Origin: Chara braunii
Lineage: Eukaryota; Streptophyta; Charophyceae; Charales; Characeae
DNA: 52,962 nt
Direction: 5' to 3'
NCBI GenBank assembly: GCA_003427395.1
Contig: BFEA01000126.1
Location: forward strand, 2,471,139 to 2,524,100
Shown: positions 11,608 through 21,610 of the stretch, piece after piece
Position numbering within the stretch: position 1 is the stretch's first letter
Layout: every line of letters starts with the position of its first letter
The notes under the pieces: model-generated
Told to the model about the DNA's origin: nothing
The model's input: only the letters and a program-made list of their open reading frames with translations
Database searches by the model: none
Translations under genes and position numbers: made by a program

Positions 11608-11802
11608 GGTAAACTTTCGAGCTTCGCGCTTGCACGGCGAAAGTATAGCTTACTCTCCTTCAATCCTCTGTCCGTCCTTTTTTGCCATCACATAGTCCGT
11701 GTCGACCTTCTTTGACGATGAAGCCCTTGCAGACTTCGTCGTCGTGACTTGGATAGGCGTGGTTGGCATCTCATCCTCACAGGGCAGCGTCATCCTGACA
11801 CT
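11608..11802 (-). other. Gag-protease junction, interrupted
   Basis: About 195 bases between the end of the gag frame and the protease extension. The minus strand still reads as a Thr/Ser/Lys-rich linker, but stops interrupt it. I could not establish with certainty whether gag and pro were in one frame here. Confidence 0.4.
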
Positions 11803-13827
11803 CTAACTCTTCGCCACGTCCTTCCCTTTCCTCGGCCGCACCCGCCTGGCCTCAACATTCTCCTTCATCGAAGGGAACATCGATACGTCACCTAAATCGT
11901 CTGCCCACTTGACGTACTTGCGTTCGTCAAGCACGACAAGCCCCTCGCCGATAACTCTCCTGAGGTCCGGACAATCCCTCTTGACATGATTTTCCCCCTT
12001 GCAGTAGATGCAGGAATTCCTAGGAGTGGGCGGTCGGTGCTCTACACCCCTAGGACCTAGTCCTGTCGCTGGTGTGACGTCTTGGTTGGAAGGCCCATAA
12101 GATTTGGGATAGTTTGGAGACTTCGGGTATCCGGACGAAGCAGGATAACCTCCTCGGTCATACTGCTCGCGCGAATCGTCTCTACGTCCTCCTCCTTGCT
12201 CTGCCCTCTCATAGCCGCTACGATATCCATCCCTACGGTCCCTGTCCGATTCCCATCGGCCACGTGAGTCATCCCTGTCCCTCCGGTTGAAATTGTCCGG
12301 GCTCCGATACCCTTCCACGTTCCTATCATATCTGGGACTGCGCGGGTACTGTTCCTGCCTCCCCCCTCGGCTAAAGGTGTCCATCCTGCGGTACCTGTCT
12401 CCTCGGCGATCCCTATCAATCTCCTCATCCCTACGCCGCCCGCCATCTTCATCTCTCTCTCTCACTCGATTGTCCGCGAGTGTGCGAGGGTTTCTATCCT
12501 CCATGCTCCACAAAGGGTCAGTATTCCTACGATCCCATCGCAGGGAGTATGGCGACCCTGGCTTGCCTCTGTAAGTCGTGGCTCCCATCTTGGTCTCAAT
12601 ATTGGTCATTTGCCTGACCAGTCCCTTCATCATTTTTCTCATCTCCCTCATCTCATCTATCACTGCCTCTCTGTCCCTGGGTCACTGTGGTCGGACTCCG
12701 TCCAACAAATACCGACGTTCTGCCCAAGGCTAGTCGTTAAAATCATGACACCTTTCCGCATCATACTCACGATAGAGAGAGAAGTCTCGATGTTGCATCC
12801 CTCTCCAGACTAGGTCCTTGTAATCGTCTGCCTCAGCCTTCATTGCCAACTTGAGAACCGTTGCAAAATCTATTTTGTCGTGATGCATCTCTCTCAGTAC
12901 TCCCTTCTGCTTCCCTCTCGGTAGTCACCCGATGAAGATCGTGCACCGCTCGACCTCCGATAGCTTCCCTTTTGCAATCAGGGCATCAGATATCTTATGA
13001 AACCGTCTCCCAAACGCTTGGACACTCTCATCCTCGCCTTGGGTCATCTCTTCCAGATCTCGGATTGAGTACTTTACCTCTTCCAACTTAAAGAGTTCAT
13101 AAAGGCTGGCTTTGTAGGTAGTCAACCGCTTGTCTTTCGGTCGTGCTTCTTTGATAACTTGGCTCAAACTCATATCCGAGTTGAATAAGAAATTGTCTAT
13201 GATCTCGTCCCCCGATTGGCTGTGATATGCGTGCAATTCCCACTTCTCGAGATACTCGGTGATACCGTATTCCTTGAAAATGGGTGGTCTGGTGTCTGAC
13301 GACTGGTGTGAGATAATGTATCTATCCCTCCTCTCGTAAAGAAGCATCTACACCTCACCTATCTGTGGGTCATAGATCCGTCTAGGTGGTATGTTCCTCT
13401 CCGGTGGTCTATCTCTATCTCTCCAGGCCTGTTCCCGCGCATACTGGTCTTTCCAGTCATCCCTGCCTCTATCAGCTCTGATATCTCTCCGCTTGTACGT
13501 TGGAGAGCGTCGAGCAGGCATGTCTCGCCGGATACTAGGAGGTTCGGTTCTACTCTCCATCCGTACGGCCGACACTGTCCTATCTGGCTCAACGACAGCT
13601 GGGCAACCCATCACCTCGGGTTCCCCATCGTTGGGTTGATCTACGCATCTCAGTGGTGCATTCTGCTGGATGCGCTCCTTGAGGTCTCGCAGAGTACGGT
13701 CCGGTGACGCTCGGTATACACTAGCTTGTTGTTCCATATTCGGATGTGGACCCATCGTGTCAGACTTCATATACTTTACTTCCTCTCTGAGCTCGCGTTT
13801 ATACAGGGAACCTATCGTCCTTGCCAC
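11803..13827 (-). pseudogene. Ty3 Gag polyprotein with CCHC zinc knuckle
   Basis: One frame runs from 13827 to a stop at 11803-11805 (674 codons) with four internal stops: TAG 13348-13350, TGA 12925-12927, TAG 12730-12732 and TGA 12682-12684. N-terminal part: basic, Arg-rich. Middle (13347-12925): a gag-like helical domain with ITEYLEKWELHAY, SIRDLEEMTQGEDESVQAF and KLSEVERCTIFIG. C-terminal part (12663-11803): a very Arg/Asp/Gly/Tyr-rich tail and a CX2CX4HX4C knuckle, CIYCKGENHVKRDC, at 11971-12012, which binds nucleic acid. The track start at 13827 is a GTG, so the true start is uncertain. Gag packages element RNA into virus-like particles. Confidence 0.88.
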
Positions 13828-13843
13828 TCGAACGCGCAGTCGG

Positions 13844-13947
13844 GACCTAATGTCAGAACCGCCAACGAGGACCTAATGTCAGAACTGGCAGTCCGGACCT
13901 AATGTCAGAGCTGGCAGCCCTGACCTAATGTCAAAACTGGTTCTGCC
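13844..13947. repeat. Four tandem copies of a 26-bp unit in the gag leader
   Basis: Copies begin at 13844, 13870, 13896 and 13922, exactly 26 bases apart, each with GACCTAATGTCA followed by a less conserved GAACTGGCAGTCC-like half. They lie just upstream of gag in the minus orientation, so they would be in the 5' leader of the element RNA. Confidence 0.9.
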
Positions 13948-14156
13948 AATCTCTCAGTACTTATACCTAATTCTCAACCGCTCTTAAAATAACCATCAGT
14001 CTTCCGCTCTCGTCTTGGATCTTGTGCTCGCCCTCAATACCTAGTATCCCCGTGTCAAGGAAAAGTCGGCCCTTCTGTCCCTCTATGTAGGCAGAACCTC
14101 TCCTAACCTCTAGCACTCCTGTCTCGGGGCACCTCACTTATAGTGCATAACTCCTC

Positions 14157-14196
14157 GGGAGTGCAGGCACACAAGCGGGAGTGCAGGCACGCAAGT
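14157..14196. repeat. Two tandem copies of a 20-bp unit
   Basis: GGGAGTGCAGGCACACAAGC is followed directly by GGGAGTGCAGGCACGCAAGT, with two differences. It lies between the Z module and gag. Confidence 0.85.
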
Positions 14197-14276
14197 GCTC
14201 TCGTAGATCGATCGATATCCTCCTCTCCAGGTCGCTCAACACTCACTTTACGACGCTGGCACCTGCTAGCGGGTAC

Positions 14277-14882
14277 TCATCCCCGCTTGCCATCAAACTT
14301 CTGATGTCGTAAGGCAAGTTCTACTACGGTTCCGTAGTTTCTCCTTTGCGTAATTTGATAGGGAGTCAGAGGTTTAGGAAGCCCTTCAAAGATCGTTATC
14401 CGACCATTTCTCGTTCCGGCCGTCCTAGCAAAGTTTACTACCGCCTCCCATCCATTTCGTTCCAAACCTCTGTCAGGGATCGACAGCCTAGGCAAACCGT
14501 CGAAAATCGAGATGTCATCACAGATCTCGACGGTCTTCCCTAAATCTTCCAATCTCTTCTTCTCTTCGCTCAATTTTCAAGCAGCTATTCTCCAGCACCT
14601 CGTTTAAACACAGAACTGTGCCCGCTCCCTAGGTAAGTATATCCCACTATAGTGTACTCCTACGTCGCGAAAGTGTACGGTCATTACATAGAATTGATTC
14701 TTGTCCCAGCCGCTGTTTGCTACCTGGTACCTGACTACTTCATAGAGAAAGTTCTCTCGTCTGCTAATTGCGCTCAGACCTTGCAGTACTTTCTCATGTT
14801 CAGGATCACGGGCCCCGCTCCATCCCCCAAACTTTCGTCTCCTTCGCGCTAACTCTCCCTCAGGTAGGCTCATCTCTTGCAC
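14277..14882 (-). pseudogene. Accessory modules Y2-Z2 upstream of gag
   Basis: Two frames in the same phase, 14882-14604 and 14573-14277. Y2 contains EVVRYQVANSGWDKNQFYVM and ends SGIYLPRE. It resembles Y1 at 17732-17466 (ELLKYEYVQNGG, LYVLTY, VRVYLPRR). Z2 contains KKRLEDLGKTVEICDDISIF and DRGLERNGWEAVVNFARTAG, resembling Z1 (RLEAAGKTVSWSAEIEVF). Z2 then repeats a half-module (ITIFEGLPKPLTPY). I know no family for these. They seem globular and cytoplasmic, with no signal peptide or membrane segment. Position directly before gag suggests an extra reading frame of the retroelement. Confidence 0.5.
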
Positions 14883-14898
14883 AACATTTGCAGGTCAC

Positions 14899-15415
14899 CT
14901 AACATACTAAACCAGTTAAAGCAAGCGTCACTAACATCCTATCTGCGGATGCTCGCATGACCAGGTAGAAAGCTTCAAAGTCGTCGTTGTCTCCAAAGTT
15001 CTCTATGTCCTCTAAGGTCTTTATAAACTCCTTCCAGTATCGATTATGCCTCGAGAGTGTCCTGAGAACAGCACCGTCAACTATTACCCTAGCTAACTCC
15101 CCTGCCTTCCTGACCTCCTCTTTTAGGAGTCTCTCAGTCTCTCTCAGTGTCTCGTGCCACGATCTAGATAAGGGTTCGCCCATCGAAAGGAGTCACACAC
15201 AATATGTATCTAATGAGGTGGCCGTTTTCAACTCCTACCCAGAGCCCGGTCACTTGCGCGTCCCTCACCGCTTGCCGAGTGCACTCTGCTTCCTTGATCA
15301 CACCGAGTCTCGCTAGGTGTTCTACTTGCATCACTACACAGACCACCGATCCATCTAGCTTCCCCACGACATGCAAGAAAAACTTATCATTGGAATACTG
15401 AGTCGTACTGATCAT
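14899..15415 (-). pseudogene. Accessory module X4 (unknown domain)
   Basis: Two overlapping frames, 15415-15164 and 15183-14899, together read as one module interrupted by a frame change near 15180. The first has a beta-rich stretch (KFFLHVVGKLDG, VVCVVMQVEHLARLG), then GLWVGVENGHLIRYILCVTP. The second has RVIVDGAVLRTLSRH and DDFEAFYLVMRASADRML. The layout matches X1 and X2: beta-rich half, a W-G-V/I turn, a VV-D/E block, then a tyrosine-rich strand. The similarity is weak and needs profile comparison. Function unknown. Confidence 0.4.
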
Positions 15416-15424
15416 TATCTTCTA

Positions 15425-16207
15425 TCATTGTTCTGATGCTCCTTCCTCACTTTCCTTTGCTTTCGAGTCTGTAGCCTCTGCCGACTCCTTCGGCCGTTCT
15501 GTCGATTTTGACAATTGCCCCGATTCCTTGCCGTTACGATCTCTCGTCTTCACACTTTCCAGAAAATCTAATCGCCACCTTCGGAAGAACTCTTTGTCTT
15601 CTCTAAAGAGACTCTCTAGTTCCCTCGTTACTGCTTCTATCCTACGCAGTTCCCTTTCACTCTTGCTGGGTCCGCAATCCCGAATCTTATTGCCCAGCTC
15701 CTTGACTCGCTTTAAAACTGGTTCTATAACATGCTCCTTAACTCTCTTCACCCTCTCATCTACATTTTCCGTTCTCAAATGTCCATCTATGCGTTCAACC
15801 CCCTTTAAGCAGACAACCACTTCATATACCATCCACCTCTGTGTCGTTATTTCCCTCATTGCTCCTAATCTCTGCTCTCGTATGACATCCTCCGCAAGTT
15901 TCCTGTACTCACTGTCCGACAACTCCTCATTTATACTCACCCTTATGAGAATCTGTAACGTTCCGTTGTCGCGTGCTAAGCGTCTAGAAACCGCTTGCGC
16001 ATACGGGAGTCATCGTAAAAAAAACTCATATCCCTCGCCAACAGGCTGACGGCTCGTCACTATTCCGTGAACGACCACTCGAGGATTTCTATCATCCACA
16101 CTCCTCCATGAGTCAGAACCTCTGCGATCCCACTGGCGAGAGTACGAAGCTCGGGGTCTATGTCGGTACTGCGTTGTCTCGCGTTTTGTCATGTCAATGC
16201 AATCCAA
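15425..16207 (-). pseudogene. Gag-like fragment joined to a charged helical segment
   Basis: One frame holds two parts. At 16207-16075, YSRQWDRRGSD and VDDRNPRVVV clearly match the basic linker of the downstream Gag (YSLRWDRRNTD and MEDRNPRTL). After a stop at 16010-16012 the frame continues through about 170 residues rich in Glu, Lys and Arg with no Pro over long stretches (for example 15860-15560), likely helical or coiled-coil, ending in a Ser/Glu-rich tail. A second partial gag here means a duplication or nested copy of the same element family. Confidence 0.5.
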
Positions 16208-16496
16208 CCCATACCCTGCTCCTTGCCTCCGCTACTGTCTCGTCAAAGAACAACGCGACGCCTAAGTATCTGGCCGACCGTACCATCACCTCGTACGTTA
16301 CCTTCGTCTGAAAGGTCACGCACGCGAGGACCCCTGCCCGGTGTTCGTCGATAAACTCTCTAACCCATCGCAAACATTCTCGCTCTGTCAGGTTTTATTT
16401 TTATGTGCGCTCTGAGTAAGACGATCACTGTAAGACCTTCGTTCACTAGTTGTTTGCTCACCTCAACCCCTGGTGTCGTCCTACCTGGCATACCTC
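16208..16496 (-). pseudogene. Degraded coding remnant between X2 and the gag-like fragment
   Basis: A clean stretch in one minus frame, about 16395-16205, reads LTERECLRWVREFIDEHRAG, VTYEVMVRSARYLGV and ETVAEARSRVWVGL before a stop. It looks protein-coding (good composition, no stops for about 60 codons) and vaguely resembles the first half of X4 (MQV, LGV, WVG). Upstream in another frame is VEVSKQLVNEGLTVIVLL. No family is recognised. Confidence 0.35.
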
Positions 16497-17732
16497 CTAC
16501 TGACAACTCTCGAAAAGATATTTGAGATCTTCCAAACCCGTATATTTATCCTCGACGCGCCTTCGACAGTAATCGATCAGATCGGTTGGTCTTAGACAAT
16601 CGACCCAACATCTTGCGTTGATCAGTCCTCTTAGCGTCTCGTAATCGAGACGCCCCCACTTCGCACAGACAGAGAAGTAAGCCTCCTTAAACCGAGGCAC
16701 TAAGTCCAAGCCGAGAGCGTAAAACATATCGTTTATCGCTCTGATCAATTTGTCGACGCCTCCATACGCTTTTTCTACTACGAACGCAGGCAGGGCCCAC
16801 CTCCAGCCCTGCACTGGTTACAGGTCCGGCCTCGGGGGTCCAAATACGAGGCGCACTAGTGGCTAACTACTCCCCGCTAAGGTGCTCGCCTTCCTAGTCA
16901 CAATACTCCTCGCTAGAGCTTCGTACCTCCACCAGGTCTGGCCAACGCCGACAAGTGTTAGCCCTATCTCCAGCTCTTGTGACCTGTCCAATACAAGATG
17001 TCCGATCGCCCCCACCTGCATAGCTCCGCTTGCCTTTCTAACCTCTAAGATCACTGTCCACAGTAACACTCCTTCCGCTATCCACGTTCCCGTATACCTA
17101 AGCGACACACTCTCACTCTTCTCCAGTCGCACAGGGAGAGGGATGTCGAACCCAAGAGCAGTCTCTATGGGTTTTGTCAATCTCTTCACCTTGTAGGAGT
17201 CAGAATCGTGTAGTAGCAGATATGCCCACCACGCGCTCGATTCACTCCTCATGATTCCATCTGCCTCACGAATCAGCCTGCGCAGTTCTCATTCACGCCA
17301 TGCGAACTTTGACAGGTTCCTCCCTATAACCGGAGGAGTTGGAATATGGTCGAATACTTCAATCTCCGCACTCCAGCTAACTGTCTTTCCCGCTGCCTCT
17401 AATCGGTCCTTTTCAGCTTGTACTAGCTTGGCCGCTCTCTTCCAACTGCTCCCGTATAGATAGCCTCATGTTTGTCTCCTAGGAAGATATACCCGCACGT
17501 CGTACTCGTCTAAGCTGATGATGCGGTAGGTGAGGACATACAATCGCTCGTGTTCTATGCCGCCGTTTTGAACATACTCATACTTAAGAAGCTCGCATGG
17601 CAATATACTCCTCTTCGTCCACTCGTTTAAGTTGTGTATTACTTCATCAATCTCCTCACTAGTTGGCCCTCGCTCGTCAGGCGAGCTACGATTCCAACGT
17701 ACCTGTCTAAAGAAGATCGCGTGTTTGCCCAT
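16497..17732 (-). pseudogene. Accessory modules Y1-Z1-X2 in one interrupted frame
   Basis: All three lie in one frame from 17732 to 16497, broken by stops at 17466-17468, 17289-17291, about 16863-16865 and just before 16814. Y1 (17732-17466): CELLKYEYVQNGG, LYVLTY and YLPRR. Z1 (17465-17253): EKDRLEAAGKTVSWSAEIEV and RNLSKFAWRE. X2 (17252-16497): a beta-rich half, then LPAFVVEKAYGG at 16793-16758, then FKEAYFSVCAKWG and LDYETLRGLI. The LPAFVVEKAYGG block recurs as LPSFLIEKSFGG in the plus-strand protein at 30213 and as AFVVDATFGG in X1. I infer one conserved unknown domain. No catalytic motif is obvious. Confidence 0.55.
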
Positions 17733-17799
17733 CCATAATTCCCTCTGACTACTCCCTCCTGCGGGGATATAGGTGCGTCACTCCACCAGGCGTCCCGAT

Positions 17800-18252
17800 C
17801 GCCCTAAAAAAAAATCGCCCCAATGAAGTGACGTACTCAGGTCCCGGTCTAAGCCCCCTATCCAGAAGGTCCCACACGTATGATTGCGGGGGATGCTTCC
17901 ACTACTATTCTACGACGGGGTACTCCTCTACCACCGTAGGCTGCCCAACACTGCGTACTACACCCTAGGCTTTGATGGCGACCCCTATCCTCGGAAAGTA
18001 CGCCTCAGCGATGTCGTCCTCCTCCCCTGATTCGGCGTCCTTCCTGTCGGAGTCTACCCAATCAGGCTCCCAAACCTCCTCGTCGTCGTCGTCATCGTCG
18101 TGGTCCTCCTCTAATCGATATCCCGACGCCCCGATCGCCTCGTAATACCGCGTAAGCTGGTACTCGGCTATGAGTGGGTCAGTATCTCCAAGTCCCACGA
18201 GTCCCAGTACTCCGTGAAGAGCCGACCTATACACGTGGTATAGTCGGGTCAC
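17800..18252 (-). pseudogene. Acidic linker with second PP-YVWDLLD motif
   Basis: The frame 18252-17965 (95 codons) has helical leads (LTRYYEAIGASGYRLEED) and a very acidic run of Asp and Glu at about 18111-18052. After a stop the same frame continues to about 17800 and contains HPPQSYVWDLLDRGL. A near copy, PPPAYVWDLLDHEL, ends X1 at about 18290-18255, so this is a repeated motif, also visible at DNA level (AGGTCCCACACGTA in both). The 18252 frame overlaps the X1 stop by four bases. Function unknown. Confidence 0.45.
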
Positions 18253-18950
18253 GCTCGAAGCTCATGATCTAGCAGGTCCCACACGTAGGCAGGCGGCGGC
18301 CGTCTCCACTCGTAACCCTCGTCCCACCAGGCTCCAGACGAGGTGGGAGCAATTGATTGGATCAACTCTATAAGTTGTACCCTCTCGTCTCCCCACCGTG
18401 GCCCAACGGTCACTAGGGAATAATAGATGTAGTGGGTGTCGAGGTCCCTTCTCGAGAAGTGCTTGAGCTCCACTGTAGTGAGATACGCCTCGACTAGGCC
18501 CCCTATACCTCCAAATGTTGCGTCGACCACAAAGGCTAGAACGATCGTCCTCAACCTATAACCCGCATACCGGAAAACCCCATCACGGACAATCAGGAGC
18601 TCTCCGAAAATCACACGAGGAGGAAATCGGTGAGACCACTTACTAACGTCTTGCTGCTCCTCACGTCGAAAGGCCTCTACCTCGTCGCACAAGTATCTCT
18701 CGGCCGAACCGATGATCTCACAAGTCCCCCAGACCACAAAAGTCAGTGCAACCTTTCCGGACACCTCCGGACTCAAATACAGGTAGGCCTTGACCTTCTC
18801 GTATGCGATCTTTCCCGTACGTCTCCCACACGAATCCCAACTCCCCTTAAGATCCCCCTGCATCCACAACCAGGCTCCAGACCATAGAGAATCGATCGCC
18901 ACCTGCACAGGTCGTCGTGCCAGTTTGTGGGTCGAGTCGGTAATGTACAC
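18249..18950 (-). pseudogene. Accessory module X1, longest intact frame of the set
   Basis: A 233-codon frame. The N-terminal third is beta-rich (KVKAYLYLSPEVSGKVALTF). The middle has CEIIGSAERYLCDEVEAFRR, then IVLAFVVDATFGG (the X core, residues 136-148), THYIYYSLVTVGPRWG and VQLIELIQSI. It ends PPPAYVWDLLDHEL. It opens with a GTG, so the start is not settled; reading continues upstream only in another frame. The 5' end overlaps a 637-bp tandem duplication. Possible roles (nucleic-acid binding, particle assembly, host interaction) are guesses only. Confidence 0.5.
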
Positions 18951-20167
18951 TCTACAAGGTCTCCTTCTACGAGCTCGGGAGGCTCAATCCCCCAACATGG
19001 GCTGACAAGATACTCCTCTACTCCTGGGGGTGGCCACATCGGCATAAGTCAACTGAGGATAAAGAGACGCAAAAAAAAAAACCGCAAAAATCCTAGGAAG
19101 TTTCGACAGCGCTTCACCTCCCTTCGTTGGGATGGGGTTCAAGAGGTTCTCCCTATGATAGAGCTGCCTACCTAGGTACTATCTAGGTCCTTAAGCGCCC
19201 CGGATAAGAAGGGTGTCGAATCCCGACCTCAAATTGGGCTTACGAGCCTTATTTTCAAGTTCCCTCGAATATAAGGCGTGCGCTCAATTCGAGGGAATTC
19301 TTCCCGCCGCTCTCTCAAGCGTACCCTGACTGATAAACCCAGCCCCCTCGATAGAAAAAAAAGTAAAAGCGTACGTATTCACTTTCTGAACTTTTTAAGC
19401 CCTTTTTTATTTTTTTTAAGGGAATTTTTATTGTTTAAATTAGCAAAAATTACTTACAAACAAAAAGAATGTACTACCCTGCGTTCAACGCATAGAGGAA
19501 TCCAGTGCAAGCCCTGGCGAGTCGCAAGGTAAGTACGTACTTCTTTTTTACCTTTCCCTTTTGATTTACTTCTAATTTTTTGTACACTCTACAAGGTCTC
19601 CTTCTACGAGCTCGGGAGGCTCAATCCCCCAACACGGGCTGACAGGATACTCCTCTACTCCTGGGGGTGGCCACATCGGCATAAGTCAACTGAGGATAAA
19701 GAGACGCAAAAAAAAAAAACGCAAAAATCCTAGGAAGTTTCGAAAGCGCTTCACCTCTCTTCATTGGGATGAGGTTCAAGAGGTTCTCCCTATGATAGAG
19801 CTGCCTACCTAGGTACTATCTAGGTCCTTAAGCACCCCGGATAAGAAGGGTGTCGAATCCCGACCTCAAATTGGGCTTACAAGCCTTATTTTCGAGTTCC
19901 CTCGAATATAAGGCGTGTGCTCAATTCGAGGGAATTGTTCCCGCCGCTCTCTCAATCGTACCCTGACTGATAAACCCAGCCCCCTCGACAGAAAAAAAAG
20001 TAAAAAGCGTTCGTATTCACAATCTGAACTTTATAAGCCCTTTTTTATTTTTTTTTTAGAGAATTTTTATTGTTTAAATTAGCAAAAATTACTTACAAAC
20101 AAAAAGAATTCACTACCCTGCGTTCAACGCATAGAAGAATCCAGTGCAAGCCCTAGCGAGTCGCAAG
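18945..20167. repeat. Tandem direct duplication, about 585 bases, offset 637
   Basis: 18945-19530 (starting GTACACTCTACAAGGTCTCC, ending GCAAGCCCTGGCGAGTCGCA) is repeated at 19582-20167 with few differences (by eye about 95% or more). Copy 1 overlaps the start of the X1 frame, so copy 2 duplicates its upstream leader. Both carry an A run near the same place and the CTCGAATATAAGG block. Copy 2 runs directly into the B-type repeats. Confidence 0.92.
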
Positions 20168-21497
20168 ATTCTCTATTATGTAAGATACACATACATAAAT
20201 TTTCATGGCATACGTCAGAGCCAAGAAAAAATAAAAAATTGCCAAAGATGGCGGTATCAAAAACGTGCTCGTCCATTCAATAATTTAATTCTTATTTTAT
20301 TTTTCCTAATTTTCATTATTATTATTTATTTTTAGAATTTGATTTTTATTTCAAATTAGGTAAAGAATCTGGATATAATGTTGCGACAAATGTTGTTTAG
20401 TTTATTCTTCTGCATAACATATATTTTTTTCAGAGTTTTTGATTTTTTTTTTTTTTTTTTTTTTTGATCCGNTTTTGGCATTGATAAATGCCCTGAAAAT
20501 TTACAGATATGTAGTTTACATAATCAATAACTCAGTAAAACTTTTTCAAAAAATAATAAAATGTTTTAGGCCCCTAAATAAAGTAAAAACAAAAAGTTGA
20601 AAATGAAAAAAAACAAAATAGTCAGTGGGTGAGCATGTTTTGACACCCCCATCTTTGACGATTTTTAATGTTTTTTTGGCTTAGCAGAATGGCTTCAAAA
20701 TTTATAGGCGTGTAGGTTACATCATAGAGAACTCACAAAAAACAATTCAGAAAAACAAACTTATTCTTAGGCCCCAAAATTATTTCTGGCGGGGGCCGAA
20801 CCTGGAGGTGTTCGGCCCCCGAACGTATATACAGGGTTGCCAGGCCGAACGTACGGAGGCTCCTAAGATGACCCCCGAACGTTCGGGCGTTCGGGTCCCC
20901 GTACGGCGCCCGAACCTGAAGGGGTTCGGACCCCGCCAAAAACTATTTAGGCATCTAAATTTTTTATTTTTTTTCTGAATTTTTTTTTATGTGTTCTTTG
21001 TGATGTAAGATATCTCATCCTTAATTTTGAATACATTTTGTGGAGCCAAGCAAAAATGAAAAATCGGCAAAGATGGTGGTGTCAAAACTTGCTTGCCCAC
21101 CCACTAATTTGTTTTTTCTCTCTTTTCACTTTTTGTTTTTCCTTTATTTCGGGGNATGAAAAAAATTATTATTTTTTCAAACTTTATTTCTAGATTTTCT
21201 ATTATGTAAGATACACATATAAAATTTTTCATGACATTCATAACAACCAAAAAAAAAATGAAAAACTGCCAAAGACGGCGGTGCTAAAAACATGCTCGCC
21301 CACTCAATAATTTCATTCTCGTTTTATTTTCTCTAATTTTTTTTATTATTATTTATTTTTAGTATCTGATTTTTATTTCAAACTTGGTAACGAACTTGGA
21401 TGTAACGTTGAGGCAAATGTTGTTTAGTTTACTCTTCTGCATAACATATATTTTTTTCAGAGTTTTTGATTTTTTTTTTTTTTTTTTTTTTTGATCC
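20168..21497. repeat. Cluster of four related AT-rich repeats (B units), one inverted
   Basis: B1 (20168-20470) and B2 (21193-21497) are direct copies of about 305 bases, starting TCTATTATGTAAGATACACAT and ending in a long T run plus GATCCG. B3 (about 21000-21180) is a more diverged direct copy. B4 (about 20590-20735) is a reverse complement. All share a block like GGCAAAGATGGTGGTGTCAA followed by GCTCGCCCAC. Two unresolved bases (n at 20472 and 21155) fall at the unit edges, so the assembly may be imperfect here. No coding potential. Confidence 0.85.
20776..20938. repeat. GC-rich palindromic core inside AT-rich repeats
   Basis: GGGGGCCGAAC and its exact reverse complement GTTCGGCCCCC flank an 8-base spacer at about 20784-20813. 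CGAACGTTCGGGCGTTCGGG follows near 20876, and GAACCTGAAGGGGTTCGG plus CCCCGCC closes the block at about 20937, mirroring the opening GGCGGGG. The whole block sits between inverted B units, so the larger structure is roughly palindromic. Confidence 0.75.
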
Positions 21498-21610
21498 GCG
21501 TTCGACCGAACGGCCGAACGCGTCGAGAGGGGGTGCCGAACGTTCGGGCGTTCGGGTTCGGGCGTTCGGGTTCGGGCGTTCGGCCCGTCCCGAACGCCGG
21601 CAACCCTAAT
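21497..21610. repeat. GTTCGGGC short tandem repeats
   Basis: After a long T run the sequence turns to CGTTCGACCG, CGAACGTTCGGGCGTTCGGG and several alternating TTCGGG and TTCGGGCG units, ending CGAACGCCGG. It shares its words with the GC-rich core at 20776-20938. It resembles a telomere-like G-rich array only superficially. Confidence 0.7.

Larger units (their letters stand above)
8144..13827 (-). mobile_element. Degraded Ty3/Gypsy retrotransposon coding region (gag-pro-RT-RNaseH-IN)
   Basis: Read on the minus strand, the domain order is gag with a CCHC knuckle, aspartic protease, RT, RNase H, H2C2 finger, integrase core and GPY/F-type C terminus. Integrase after RNase H is the Ty3/Gypsy order, not Copia. 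The coding region is about 5.7 kb with many in-frame stops, at least two frame changes and an internal RT deletion, so it is inactive. No chromodomain is seen. LTRs, primer site and target duplications were not found next to it. The XYZ frames lie immediately upstream on the same strand and may belong to the same or a related element. Confidence 0.9.

Noticed and set aside
11803-12663. Host RNA-binding protein rich in Arg and Asp with a zinc knuckle
   Set aside because: It is in frame with a gag-like domain upstream and is followed by protease, RT and integrase on the same strand, so it is Gag.
21520-21600. Telomeric array
   Set aside because: The units are GTTCGGG and GTTCGGGC and are interrupted. 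They do not match TTTAGGG and occupy under 100 bases.
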